A DNA stretch of 64,000 nt from an uncultured Ferrovum sp. (GTDB lineage Bacteria > Pseudomonadota > Gammaproteobacteria > Burkholderiales > Ferrovaceae): contig CAIPTD010000161.1 of assembly GCA_903867885.1 (NCBI GenBank), positions 20,117 through 84,116 of the forward strand, given 5' to 3'. This document shows positions 1-8,215 of the stretch, piece after piece. Each line of letters starts with the position of its first letter. Position 1 is the stretch's first letter. A model generated the notes under the pieces. The model was not told where the DNA came from. It ran no database searches and saw nothing but the letters and a program-made list of their open reading frames with translations. Made by a program: the position numbers and the translations under genes.

Positions 1-76
1 ACAGTAAAGCAATCATTCCAACAGTCCATCTTTGAAAAAAAAGCGCTGGTAATACAATTCGATTGATTCGATTCAT
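1..76 (-). CDS. Possible N-terminus of a divergent exported protein, cut by the window edge
   Basis: On the minus strand an ATG at 76 opens a frame that runs without a stop to the window edge. It begins MNRINRIVLPALF and continues with a hydrophobic stretch, which resembles the start of a signal peptide or membrane anchor. An AAGG-type ribosome binding site lies about ten bases upstream of the ATG. It would be transcribed divergently from proS. Only 25 codons are visible, so no product can be named. Confidence 0.3.
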   Translation of the reverse strand, partial: MNRINRIVLPALFFQRWTVGMIALL

Positions 77-179
77 GTTTGCCTACCTTGTGCTTGATCA
101 AAACCGAGAGTGTAATGAGCGTTAGGGTGATTTCTCTCTGTCAGCTAAAATGTCTTCTTTTTCTCTACACGAGTCATCC

Positions 180-1886
180 ATGCGCGCCTCCCAGTTTTTT
201 ATTTCTACCCTTAAAGAAGCCCCCGGAGAAGCTGAGCTCATCAGTCACCGCTTGATGCTCAGAGCAGGATTGATTAAGCGTTTAGGAAGTGGTTTGTATA
301 CCTGGATGCCACTAGGGTTAAGGGTTTTACGCAAGGTTGAGGCGATTGTGCGCGAGGAAATGAATCGTGCGGGCGCACTAGAATTATTGATGCCCGCTAT
401 CCAGCCTGCGGAGCTGTGGCAGGAATCAGGCCGCTGGGAAAGGTTTGGCCCGCAGATGCTGAAGATTCATGATCGTCATGAGCGGGAGTTTTGTTTTGGT
501 CCCACCCACGAAGAAGTAATTTGTGATGTGGCTCGAAGAGAGTTGAAAAGTTATCGCCAATTACCCGTAAATTATTATCAAATTCAAACTAAGTTTCGTG
601 ATGAGATTCGTCCCCGTTTTGGTGTGATGCGCGCCCGCGAGTTTTTGATGAAGGATGCCTATTCTTTTCATGAAAACTTTGCTTCGCTTGAAGAAACCTA
701 CAACAGAATGTATGAAACGTATAGCGCAATCTTTACGCGCTTAGGCCTGCGTTTTCGAGCAGTTGCAGCAGATACAGGGGCTATTGGTGGATCGGGTTCG
801 CATGAGTTTCACGTGCTTGCAGATTCAGGCGAAGATGCAATCGCCTTCTGTCCTGATTCGGGGTATGCGGCTAACGTGGAATTGGCCGAAGGCCTGGCTC
901 CAGAAACCCCAAGAGCGGCTGCAATGGCACAGATGGTTAAAGTTTCGACGCCTGGCCAAACTTCTAATGCCGATCTTGCCCAATTCCTGAAGGTGCCAAT
1001 CACTGACACGCTCAAGTCTTTATTGATGATGGATCAAGAGGGGCAAGCCTATATGGTTTTGCTAAGAGGCGATCACGAACTGAATGAAGTGAAAGCTGAG
1101 AAGGTGATAGCAGGTGCACGCTTTGCAAGCGATGCAGAAATTAAAATGCTGTTAGGTGAAGTCAAAGGCTATATCGGTCCTGTGGGGGTTGATCGCACGA
1201 AGATCAAAGTAGTGGCAGACCGCACAGCTGCCGCCATGGCTAATTTTGTATGCGGTGCTAACGAGGCTCCGATGCATCTCACTGGAGTGAACTTTGGTAG
1301 AGATTTTCCAGAGCCCGATCTCATCGCTGATTTGCGTACCGTCGTAGCAGGAGATGCGAGCCCTGATGGAGGAGGCTTATTAGAAATTTGCCGAGGTATT
1401 GAGGTGGGTCATATTTTTCAGCTTCGCACCAAATACTCTGAGGCGATGCAGGTTCAATTTCTAGATCGTGAAGGCAAATCGCAACCCGCAGAAATGGGGT
1501 GTTATGGCATTGGGGTGAGCCGCGTGGTCGCTGCCGCAATCGAACAAAACCATGATGAGCATGGGATCATTTTTCCTCATGCCTTTGCACCGTTTACAGT
1601 GGCCATCATCCCTATGGGCTATAGCCGCAATGAAGCAGTTAAGGAAGCAGCGGATGCCTTATATCAAGATCTCACTGAGGCTGGTTTTGATGTTTTGCTT
1701 GATGATAGGGATGAGCGTCCGGGCGTCTTGTTAGCCGATCAAGAACTGATTGGGATTCCTTATCGCTTTGTGATCGGTGATCGTGGCTTAAAAGAGGGCT
1801 TGATCGAATTCCAAGGGCGTCGCGACTCTGAAGCCCGCAAACTCCCTATTCAAGAGGCGGTGGATACCCTCAAAGCACGCATGTGA
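180..1886 (+). CDS. proS: Prolyl-tRNA synthetase
   Basis: Class II aminoacyl-tRNA synthetase that charges tRNA-Pro with proline in the cytoplasm. The start at 180 ([15 protein letters not shown]) is where bacterial-type ProS proteins begin; an in-frame ATG at 150 would add ten residues and has no clear ribosome binding site. Motif 2 ([20 protein letters not shown]), the YbaK-like editing insertion in the middle and motif 3 near GIGVSR are visible, followed by the anticodon-binding domain. Length (568 aa) is normal for the bacterial, editing-competent type. crcB follows on the same strand 65 bases downstream. Confidence 0.97.
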   Translation: MRASQFFISTLKEAPGEAELISHRLMLRAGLIKRLGSGLYTWMPLGLRVLRKVEAIVREEMNRAGALELLMPAIQPAELWQESGRWERFGPQMLKIHDRHEREFCFGPTHEEVICDVARRELKSYRQLPVNYYQIQTKFRDEIRPRFGVMRAREFLMKDAYSFHENFASLEETYNRMYETYSAIFTRLGLRFRAVAADTGAIGGSGSHEFHVLADSGEDAIAFCPDSGYAANVELAEGLAPETPRAAAMAQMVKVSTPGQTSNADLAQFLKVPITDTLKSLLMMDQEGQAYMVLLRGDHELNEVKAEKVIAGARFASDAEIKMLLGEVKGYIGPVGVDRTKIKVVADRTAAAMANFVCGANEAPMHLTGVNFGRDFPEPDLIADLRTVVAGDASPDGGGLLEICRGIEVGHIFQLRTKYSEAMQVQFLDREGKSQPAEMGCYGIGVSRVVAAAIEQNHDEHGIIFPHAFAPFTVAIIPMGYSRNEAVKEAADALYQDLTEAGFDVLLDDRDERPGVLLADQELIGIPYRFVIGDRGLKEGLIEFQGRRDSEARKLPIQEAVDTLKARM

Positions 1887-1951
1887 TTTGAGATCAGGGG
1901 AGGTGTGGCGAGATTAAAGTGGGACTTTAAACTTCTGTTGAGGGATGAAAG

Positions 1952-2338
1952 ATGGTAAATATTCTTCCGATCTTTGCGATTTCATTAGGCGCCTCGCTTG
2001 GGGCCTTACTGCGCTGGTGCTTTAGTCAAAATTTTAACCCTGTTATTGCAAGCCTGCCTCTTGGAACTCTAACTTCAAATCTGGTGGGTGGCTATCTAAT
2101 CGGGCTGTCTGTTTCATGGCTGGGCGCGCATCCTGAGTTTCCTCCAGAAGCAAGGCTGTTGATCGTGACGGGTTTCTTAGGGGGGCTCACCACGTTTTCT
2201 TCCTATTCAGCCGAGGTGGTTACCCTCATGTCTGATGGCCGCTATGCATGGGCGTTAGCGTGTGCCTCGGTGCATCTTATTGGCTCGTTTGCTCTGACGG
2301 CTTTAGGAATGGCAACGTATCGTTGGATGGTGCACTGA
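1952..2338 (+). CDS. crcB: Fluoride exporter CrcB
   Basis: Small membrane protein of 128 aa with four predicted transmembrane segments. It shows the family signatures GALLRW near the N-terminus, TLTSNLVGGYLIG, and GFLGGLTTFSSYSAE, the last containing the Thr-Thr-Phe-Ser track of fluoride channels. CrcB (Fluc) works as a dual-topology dimer that exports fluoride across the inner membrane. I looked for a crcB-type fluoride riboswitch between proS and this gene and did not recognise one. Confidence 0.93.
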   Translation: MVNILPIFAISLGASLGALLRWCFSQNFNPVIASLPLGTLTSNLVGGYLIGLSVSWLGAHPEFPPEARLLIVTGFLGGLTTFSSYSAEVVTLMSDGRYAWALACASVHLIGSFALTALGMATYRWMVH

Positions 2339-2343
2339 TCCAA

Positions 2344-3030
2344 TCAAAACTCGTATTCAACTTGAAGCCTAAAAGTATTTTTAGGGGAGCCTTCGCTTAA
2401 TCCCATGAGCCAAGCAGCGTTGTAACGAATTTTTTCTGCATCACCTAAGTGAAATACTCCAAAAACTGCTGGCCCAAGGGTGTTGGCTTGTTGCGTAACA
2501 GGGGACCAATGGGTGGCATCCCCGAGTTGACCCAATGCTTGAATGCCTGGCTCAAAAAGTGGGCCTAGCCGATACTTCAGTTGAAATTGATAGCCCAATT
2601 GAGGGACTACATCCTGATCGGCTTTGATGCTTCGCGTCAGTTTTAAGTTGGCATTGATTTGCCAGCGCTCTATTTTGGTTTGAAATAGGGGGCTAACACT
2701 GATCTCGTAGCCGTCTGTCCTATCTTTGGGCCGCTCGATTTCCGTGACTAAACCGAGATCAAAGGGGTACTCTCCGGGCTCGGTAAACACGAAACGGTTT
2801 TCCCATTCAATGGCATCGAAATGCTGTCCATGGGCCAAATTTTGTTCCCACTTGGTATAGATTTCGGTGAACCAGTGCGCGTTTACCCCTAGGCCAAAAC
2901 CCACGCTACTTGAGGATTTTTGATCATCTGGTGGGCGAAGTTGTGCGCGACCATATTTGAAATCGATCTCACGCTCACCCGCTTCGATAACAGGAACGTT
3001 GACATAGTCTGAGGGTGAGATAAAAACCAT
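2344..3030 (-). CDS. Outer-membrane beta-barrel-like protein without a signal peptide
   Basis: A 228-aa protein with alternating amphipathic strands, many aromatic residues at strand ends and a C-terminal phenylalanine (LQVEYEF), which looks like an outer-membrane barrel. The start MVFISPSDYVNVP has no hydrophobic signal sequence. The only in-frame sequence upstream is the stop codon of the cupredoxin gene followed by one ATC codon, so a longer version is impossible without reading through that TAG. Either the signal-peptide part of the gene has been lost, or the protein is reached by readthrough, or it is a decaying gene. It sits directly behind the cupredoxin gene and probably shares its Fur-controlled transcript. 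Confidence 0.6.
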   Translation of the reverse strand: MVFISPSDYVNVPVIEAGEREIDFKYGRAQLRPPDDQKSSSSVGFGLGVNAHWFTEIYTKWEQNLAHGQHFDAIEWENRFVFTEPGEYPFDLGLVTEIERPKDRTDGYEISVSPLFQTKIERWQINANLKLTRSIKADQDVVPQLGYQFQLKYRLGPLFEPGIQALGQLGDATHWSPVTQQANTLGPAVFGVFHLGDAEKIRYNAAWLMGLSEGSPKNTFRLQVEYEF

Positions 3031-3033
3031 GAT

Positions 3034-3405
3034 CTATTCCACCACCAACACGCCTTGGGCGGTTTTACGGTGAAAGTCACCAAAGAAGGGGTAACGCCCC
3101 GGTTTCATGGGGCCAAGCTTGATGGTCCCCGTTTCTTTGGCTTTGATACGTTGTTCACGGTCGAAGTCATAGCTTTCAAATTCTTCGGTTGAATCATCAT
3201 TATTTGTTACGGCAATTGCCAAAGGTTTTCCTGCGGGCGCATGCAATTCGGTTGGGGAAAAACGATGATCTTGAATCGTGATTTTAAGCACCACGGGCTC
3301 TTGCGCCAGATTGGGCTCTTCTAGGGCATAAGAAGCTGCTGAATGCAGCAAGATAAAGGTTAAGGCTGAACACAGCACTATCGAACGTAATGACAATGAA
3401 AACAT
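3034..3405 (-). CDS. Periplasmic cupredoxin-domain protein, probably iron-regulated
   Basis: A 123-aa protein with an N-terminal signal peptide of about 27 residues (hydrophobic core CSALTFILLHSAASYA) and then a cupredoxin fold of the type found in EfeO N-domains and iron-transport accessory proteins (ITIQDHRFSPTELHAPAGKP, then GRYPFFGDFHRKTAQGVLVVE). The usual type I copper Cys is absent, so copper binding is uncertain; the His in FFGDFH may be a ligand. A good Fur-box match lies 28-46 bases upstream of the start. The gene leads a two-gene unit with the barrel-like protein. A role in iron or metal uptake is inferred from family and regulation, not proven. Confidence 0.8.
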   Translation of the reverse strand: MFSLSLRSIVLCSALTFILLHSAASYALEEPNLAQEPVVLKITIQDHRFSPTELHAPAGKPLAIAVTNNDDSTEEFESYDFDREQRIKAKETGTIKLGPMKPGRYPFFGDFHRKTAQGVLVVE

Positions 3406-3432
3406 TTAGATTTCCTTAATGCATACCGGAAT

Positions 3433-3451
3433 ATAAATGATAATCGTTCTC
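3433..3451 (-). promoter_or_regulatory. Fur box upstream of the cupredoxin gene
   Basis: The 19 bases ATAAATGATAATCGTTCTC match the classical 19-bp Fur consensus (GATAATGATAATCATTATC) at 14 positions, including the whole central ATGATAATC block. The site is 28-46 bases upstream of the cupredoxin start codon, where it would cover a promoter. This indicates repression under iron-replete conditions. Confidence 0.7.
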
Positions 3452-3497
3452 ATTACTATTTGCAAATAATTGGATTGGGCGAAAAAAATGCCTAACT

Positions 3498-3980
3498 CTA
3501 ATCTGTGGCTTTTGCCGACAGGAATAACAGCAGCGGGTTATCCGGTGACGCATTGAAGCCAAAGCGCCTGTAGTACGCTGCGGCCTGTGCATCAATCGCG
3601 TCGACAAATAGTCCAATCCCTCCCGCCTCGGTGTAGACACGCCGCGCCCTCGTTATGGCATCAATCAGCAGCAGTTCCCCCAGCCTGTTGCCCTGATATT
3701 GCTTGTCGATGGCCAAGCGACCCAACCGGACACCCGGTATACGGCGCGGCAGTTTTTTGCGCCACGCTTGCGGCAGATGCTGGTTCTCCAACTCAGCCAG
3801 CGTCAAAGCGTAATAACCACAGACAAGGGTGGGCGCTTCATCCCGAATGGCGACGAAGCTTTTCGACAACCCCTTGTCCTGATGCTGACGTGCGACCTGC
3901 TGCAGCCAATTATTCAGTTCTAGGCGGCCGCAGTCGAACGCCTGCCGGTCATGGTTCCCAGCTAAAGGAAGTACCAGCAC
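3498..3980 (-). CDS. GNAT acetyltransferase toxin (TacT/AtaT-like)
   Basis: A 160-aa GNAT-fold protein. The N-terminus (LAGNHDRQAFDCGRLELNNWLQ) and the C-terminal AAAYYRRFGF element are characteristic of the toxin clade that acetylates the amino group of charged aminoacyl-tRNAs and stops translation. The acetyl-CoA loop is RLAIDKQYQGNRLGELL. The start overlaps the end of the upstream DUF1778 gene by 32 bases, the standard antitoxin-first arrangement. The stretch is visibly richer in GC than its surroundings, suggesting acquisition by transfer. The tRNA target cannot be told from the sequence. Confidence 0.88.
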   Translation of the reverse strand: MLVLPLAGNHDRQAFDCGRLELNNWLQQVARQHQDKGLSKSFVAIRDEAPTLVCGYYALTLAELENQHLPQAWRKKLPRRIPGVRLGRLAIDKQYQGNRLGELLLIDAITRARRVYTEAGGIGLFVDAIDAQAAAYYRRFGFNASPDNPLLLFLSAKATD

Positions 3981-4260
3981 CGTCTCGCTTAGCCTTCTGG
4001 TAACGCTTCAGGGCAGCCTTCAGTTTTGCGTTCGGCTTGGGTGGGTTTTCCATCAAGTCGAGCAACCAATTCCAGTCACGTGAGGACAAGCGGATCATCT
4101 CTTCCCGATGAATAACTTCCTGGGCCTCTTTCAGGGCAGCCTGCACCAGAAACTGATTGACGGTGGCACCGGTGAGTTCAGCAGCACGGCACAGCGTTTC
4201 ATAAACCTCATGAGGCACTCGAGCGCCAATGCGGTCCTGCTTGGCAATGGTGATTCCCAT
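3949..4260 (-). CDS. DUF1778 (TacA-like) antitoxin
   Basis: A 103-aa ribbon-helix-helix protein (ARVPHEVYETLCRAAELTGA, then TVNQFLVQAAL) that should bind its own operator as a dimer, with a C-terminal tail that covers the GNAT toxin. Start chosen at 4260 (MGITIAKQ), five bases after a strong AAGGAGG site; a second ATG just upstream at 4263 is too close to that site, and longer in-frame starts are unlikely. The gene is immediately upstream of, and overlaps, the toxin gene. Confidence 0.87.
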   Translation of the reverse strand: MGITIAKQDRIGARVPHEVYETLCRAAELTGATVNQFLVQAALKEAQEVIHREEMIRLSSRDWNWLLDLMENPPKPNAKLKAALKRYQKAKRDGAGTSFSWEP

Positions 4261-4302
4261 CATCACCTCCTTCGTTGATTTGATTGGCCAATATATCACT
4301 GT

Positions 4303-4315
4303 CGCCAAAATGGCG
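4303..4315. promoter_or_regulatory. Inverted repeat, candidate operator of the DUF1778/GNAT module
   Basis: CGCCA-AAA-TGGCG followed at once by the perfect palindrome TGGCGCCA (4311-4318). It lies about 45 bases upstream of the antitoxin start, where ribbon-helix-helix antitoxins usually autoregulate. Binding is an inference. Confidence 0.4.
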
Positions 4316-4452
4316 CCAAATTTAACAGCTCAATGTGAATAGCTCATTCCCTGCAACTGAAGATGGGATTCATGATGTTCACGCAGTTCTGGGGGTCAGT
4401 TCAAACCATGGGCGGTTCAGTTTGTTCCAACCCCCCTCATTGTTTTTTACCC

Positions 4453-4490
4453 AAAAAAAATCCTGGGCTGCGTTAACAGCCCAGGATTTT
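4453..4490 (-). terminator. Rho-independent terminator of the DEAD-box helicase gene
   Basis: Perfect stem TCCTGGGCTG / CAGCCCAGGA with a six-base loop, flanked by A/T runs so that the minus-strand transcript ends in a run of eight U. It sits 16 bases beyond the helicase stop codon. A shorter T run on the plus side could make it work in both directions. Confidence 0.85.
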
Positions 4491-4505
4491 CAGGTTTAAA
4501 GTGGC

Positions 4506-6146
4506 TTAGCGGCCGGAATCGCGACGGGCTCCACTTCTGAAGCCTGCACCTGCTCCTGCTGATCGTGCCGCGCCAGCTGGACGGCCTGAACCCCCAGGGC
4601 GCCCAGAACCTGCAGGGCGGTCACTACCAAAACCCGAGCCGCCGGGACGACCAGAGCCCGCTGGGCGGTCGCCACCAAAACCGGATGGACCATTGGGACG
4701 GCCAGTACTGGCTGAGCGTGAAGGTCTGGCAACACCAGCACCTGCATTGAAGCCGCTAGTAAAGCCATCATTACCGGGGCGAGCACCACCCGCACCTGCA
4801 GGGCGACCAGCGCCTGCCGAGCGCGGAGGTCTGCCTGCACCATTACCAGCGCTGAAGCCGTTACCCGCATTAAAACCACCGCCGCTCCCAGCGCGCGCAC
4901 CCCCCGCACCACCGGGACGACCAGAACGGCCGCCAGGAGGGCCGCGACGATCGCTGCTGGGTCGGCTTGACCGCTGCTCGCTGCGCTGAGGCTCTAAACC
5001 TGCCACCACTCCCACCGTCATGGGTTGATTGGTATAGCGTTCAATCGCACGAATTTTGACGCGCTCACGATGCTCCGCCAAGGTCACCGCAACACCTGAA
5101 CGGCCTGCACGACCGGTACGACCAATGCGGTGCACATAGTCTTCTGCTTTCATGGGTAAACCGAAATTGATCACGTGGCTAATGGTTGGCACATCAATTC
5201 CGCGGGCAGCGACATCGGTGGCGACCAAGATTTTGATCTGGCCCTTACGCAAAGAATCTAAACGACGATTACGTAAGGCTTGGGGCATCGCACCATGTAA
5301 GGCATTGGCTTGAAAACCACGCGCACGCAATTCATCAGCAATGGCTTCGCTTTCTACTTGGGTGCTGGCAAATACCACTGCCTGATCCAAGGTGACATCA
5401 GATAACCAATGATCGAGCAAACGACGTTTGTGATCTGGGCTATCAGCCCAATGCAAGGTTTGAGCGATATGGTCATGGCGATCATGGGCGGTGGCCAACT
5501 CGATACGAACTGGATCAACCATCATGCCTGAGGCCAACTGCATAATGCGAGGCGCAAAAGTAGCCGAGAACATCAAGGTTTGTTGGCGCTGTGCACTGCG
5601 CTCATCAATCAATTGCAAGTCATCCGCAAAACCGAGATCCAACATACGATCGGCTTCATCGACAATCAAGCAACGCACTTGATCCAAACGAATGGAACGG
5701 CTCTGACAAAGGTCAAGCAAACGACCAGGAGTAGCAACCACAAGTGCGGCGCCTTTTAAGGAAGCGATCTGCTTACCATAAGGCATGCCACCCATGATGG
5801 TGGCAATACGCACACCGCGGGTACCTTTGATCAATTCAATGGCATCAGCGGCAACCTGCTGAGCCAATTCGCGGGTGGGGCACAGCACCACAACAAAGGG
5901 TGAAGCGACCTTCTGAGGGGCGCTCATGGTTTGTGCCTCAGCCAACAAACCTTCTAGGGCGGGCAGTAAATAGGCGGCAGTTTTACCGCTACCGGTCTGG
6001 CTGCTCACCATCAAATCTAAACCCTGCAAAGCATTAGGAATCACTTCTGCTTGAACAGGCGTAGGGGTGGTGTAACCCAGGCGAGCAACAGCCTGGAGTA
6101 GGGGGGTACAAAGGGGTAATGAATCAAAAGACAAAGACGTAGTCAT
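4506..6146 (-). CDS. DEAD-box RNA helicase, RhlE-like, with a long Gly/Arg-rich tail
   Basis: ATP-dependent RNA helicase of 546 aa. Visible motifs in order: Q motif (LGYTTPTPVQ), Walker A (SQTGSGKT), PTRELAQQ, VDEADRMLDLGF (DEAD), SAT, the second RecA domain with VATDVAARGIDVP and HRIGRTGRAGRSG. The core ends near residue 400. The last 145 or so residues are a low-complexity tail of Gly, Ala, Arg, Ser and Pro with repeated units such as RPAGSGRPGGSG, disordered and RNA-binding by analogy. It is probably involved in ribosome assembly or cold-stress RNA remodelling; the exact RhlE/DbpA-type assignment is uncertain. The tail DNA is strikingly GC-rich and internally repetitive. Confidence 0.9.
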   Translation of the reverse strand: MTTSLSFDSLPLCTPLLQAVARLGYTTPTPVQAEVIPNALQGLDLMVSSQTGSGKTAAYLLPALEGLLAEAQTMSAPQKVASPFVVVLCPTRELAQQVAADAIELIKGTRGVRIATIMGGMPYGKQIASLKGAALVVATPGRLLDLCQSRSIRLDQVRCLIVDEADRMLDLGFADDLQLIDERSAQRQQTLMFSATFAPRIMQLASGMMVDPVRIELATAHDRHDHIAQTLHWADSPDHKRRLLDHWLSDVTLDQAVVFASTQVESEAIADELRARGFQANALHGAMPQALRNRRLDSLRKGQIKILVATDVAARGIDVPTISHVINFGLPMKAEDYVHRIGRTGRAGRSGVAVTLAEHRERVKIRAIERYTNQPMTVGVVAGLEPQRSEQRSSRPSSDRRGPPGGRSGRPGGAGGARAGSGGGFNAGNGFSAGNGAGRPPRSAGAGRPAGAGGARPGNDGFTSGFNAGAGVARPSRSASTGRPNGPSGFGGDRPAGSGRPGGSGFGSDRPAGSGRPGGSGRPAGAARSAGAGAGFRSGARRDSGR

Positions 6147-6389
6147 GGCTTAGCCCTTAAAGGGCTCTCCTATCGGACGAGTCCGCAGCGTCATTGCTGC
6201 GGGCATTGTTAACCACCATTCGGTCACCTGACCAAAGGCAGTGTTCACAAATCACATCGTCCGACAGGAAACGGAGTGTTAGCGCACCGAATAAACTGGC
6301 GCCGATCACTGCGATGTCAGCCATTAAGTCTGGCTGCGGGGCTTTAACATACTTCGATAAAACCCAAAACTGCTGGAAGATGCAAGGCT

Positions 6390-6466
6390 TGGTCGGGGTG
6401 AGAGGATTCGAACCTCCGGCCTCCACGTCCCGAACGTGGCGCACTACCAGGCTGTGCTACACCCCG
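6390..6466 (-). tRNA. tRNA-Pro (anticodon CGG)
   Basis: A complete cloverleaf on the minus strand: acceptor stem CGGGGTG/CACCCCG, D arm, anticodon stem CCACG/CGTGG with loop TTCGGGA (anticodon CGG, plus-strand 6430-6432), T arm GGAGG-TTCGAAT-CCTCT, discriminator A and an encoded CCA. It decodes CCG proline codons. It stands alone between the helicase gene and the porin gene. Confidence 0.96.
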
Positions 6467-6592
6467 TTTCACCAGGACACTTAATCCCAGCGAAGCCCTC
6501 GAGTATAGCATGTTTATGTTCCTAAACGCTTTTGCTACCAGTTTGGTAGATAATGTGTGGGGCCAATTTGTAAGGACGGAGAGTTAAACCTT

Positions 6593-6616
6593 GTGATGAT
6601 GATTGTTTATCATCAC
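6593..6616. promoter_or_regulatory. Perfect inverted repeat in the leader region of the porin gene
   Basis: GTGATGAT - GATTGTTT - ATCATCAC, arms of eight bases with an eight-base spacer, about 165 bases upstream of the porin start. The 6467-6779 interval otherwise holds no gene I can support. The repeat could be an operator or a stem-loop; there is no long T run directly after it. Confidence 0.4.
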
Positions 6617-6779
6617 TCAAAATTTACGTCTTTTTTGATTCCGCGGGGTGCCTATTTGCCCATTAAACTCAGTATATAAAGTGCATTGTCAACGCTATAT
6701 GATCTGGGCGATATCAAAGTTTCTTTCATTGTTGAAGCCAATCAACATCCCCCAACCCACAAGTATTGGGCTCATTGAA

Positions 6780-8141
6780 ATGCGCCATCTGAAAATAAGT
6801 GTTGTCTGGATCGCCTGCATACTCGGGCTTGGTGCCCAAACAGGATGGGCAGAGAGCCTTGTTTTGGAACCGGAAAAAAGCATTGCCTTGCCTCCCGTCA
6901 CCATAGATGATCAAGGTTGGAATGTTCACGGGCAATTCACATTTGTGAATCAGTGGCACCAAAACTTTATCGGTGGTGCGCTACCCGATGGGCAAAATAG
7001 TCTGCAACGCCGCAGTGCTAGCGCTGAAACTGCAGATTTCACGCTATTTTTTGGGGTGAACCTTTGGAATGGCGCTGCGCTTTACTTTAATCCTGAAATT
7101 GATCAGGGTTTTGGTCTATCTAATACTTTGGGCTTAGGCGGGTATTCAAGTGCTGAAGCTTACAAAGTTGGTGCAAATACGCCTTATTATCGTGATCCAC
7201 GCGCCTTTATTCGATACACCCTCAATTTAGGCGGGCAGTCAAACAATCTTCATGACCAGCCTAATCAACTTAAAGGATCAATCACTGAAAATAACCTTGT
7301 AGTCACGTTTGGAAAATTTTCGGTAGTGGATGTTTTTGATATCAATACGTATGCCCATGACCCTAAACTTGACTTTCTGAACTGGGCTGGCGTGGATGCA
7401 GGGGCATTCGACTATGCTGCCGATGCTTGGGGCTATACCTATGGTCTAGCCTTGGAGTGGACACAAGATGATTGGACATGGCGCAATGGATTCTTTGATT
7501 TATCCACTTATCCCAATAGTGAAAACATTGATCAGGGATTGAAGCAATATCAGCTCGTAACAGAATTTGAAAAACGTCATGAGCTTTGGGATCAACCTGG
7601 AAAATTGAAGTTATTAGTGTTTGCAAACCGCGGAAAAATGGCGAGGTATAGTGACGCGGTAGCGCAGTCCCCCAGCGATCCTGACTTGGCTAAAGTGCGC
7701 AAACTCAATTGGAAAGCGGGTATAGCTGTGAACCTTGAGCAGCAAATGAATTCCAGTTTAGCCCTCTTTGGCAGAGCCAGCATCAATGATGGCAGCAAAG
7801 AGACCTACGAGTTCACTGATATCAATCAGTCACTCAGTTTGGGCTTGTCCATCAAGGGAAGCTTATGGAATCGTCCTCAGGATACCTTGGGGGCCCAGAT
7901 TATTGTCAATGGCCTATCTGGCCAAGCAAAAGATTACTACGCTGCTGGTGGATTGGGGTTGCTGGTAGGGGATGGGTATCTTAAGTACGATTTGGAAAAA
8001 ATCATCGAGATGTATTATGGCCTGCAACTGATGAATCATTTAGCCCTGAGTTTTGATTTGCAAAATGTAACGCACCCCGCTTACAACATCCTGCGAGGGC
8101 CTGTCACGATTTACGCCGTTCGCTTGCATGCAGACTTTTAA
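6780..8141 (+). CDS. Carbohydrate-selective porin, OprB family
   Basis: Outer-membrane porin of 453 aa. Start chosen at 6780 (MRHLKISVVWIACILGLGAQ), which gives a clean signal peptide cleaved after GWA; the frame opens earlier at 6648 but that extension has no export logic. OprB hallmarks are the segment GFGLSNTLGLGGYSSAEAYK, then FGKFSVVDVFDINTYAHDP and FLNWAGVDAGAFDYAADAWG. Such proteins form 16-stranded barrels admitting sugars or other small solutes. The C-terminus ends in ADF, with the aromatic residue needed for barrel assembly. A stem-loop follows the stop codon. Confidence 0.88.
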   Translation: MRHLKISVVWIACILGLGAQTGWAESLVLEPEKSIALPPVTIDDQGWNVHGQFTFVNQWHQNFIGGALPDGQNSLQRRSASAETADFTLFFGVNLWNGAALYFNPEIDQGFGLSNTLGLGGYSSAEAYKVGANTPYYRDPRAFIRYTLNLGGQSNNLHDQPNQLKGSITENNLVVTFGKFSVVDVFDINTYAHDPKLDFLNWAGVDAGAFDYAADAWGYTYGLALEWTQDDWTWRNGFFDLSTYPNSENIDQGLKQYQLVTEFEKRHELWDQPGKLKLLVFANRGKMARYSDAVAQSPSDPDLAKVRKLNWKAGIAVNLEQQMNSSLALFGRASINDGSKETYEFTDINQSLSLGLSIKGSLWNRPQDTLGAQIIVNGLSGQAKDYYAAGGLGLLVGDGYLKYDLEKIIEMYYGLQLMNHLALSFDLQNVTHPAYNILRGPVTIYAVRLHADF

Positions 8142-8173
8142 GCTCGCAAAGGTCATCGTGCAGTAATATTAAG

Positions 8174-8199
8174 AGCGCATCAGGTTCATCTGATGCGCT
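8174..8199 (+). terminator. Stem-loop after the porin gene
   Basis: Perfect ten-base arms AGCGCATCAG / CTGATGCGCT with a six-base loop, 32 bases after the porin stop codon. It lacks a proper U run, so it may be a transcript-stabilising hairpin or weak terminator. It separates the porin from the convergent remnant at 8216. Confidence 0.55.
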
Positions 8200-8215
8200 T
8201 GATGCCTGCATGGTG

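Noticed and set aside
1887-1951. Fluoride riboswitch before crcB
   Set aside because: No sequence resembling the conserved GAUGG...CUGAUGA-type core is present; only a short TTAAAGT/ACTTTAA repeat is seen.
6157-6389. Small frame beginning MADIAVIGASLFGALTL before the helicase
   Set aside because: It overlaps only spacer and the tRNA region, has no clear ribosome site, and I recognise no family; treated as chance.
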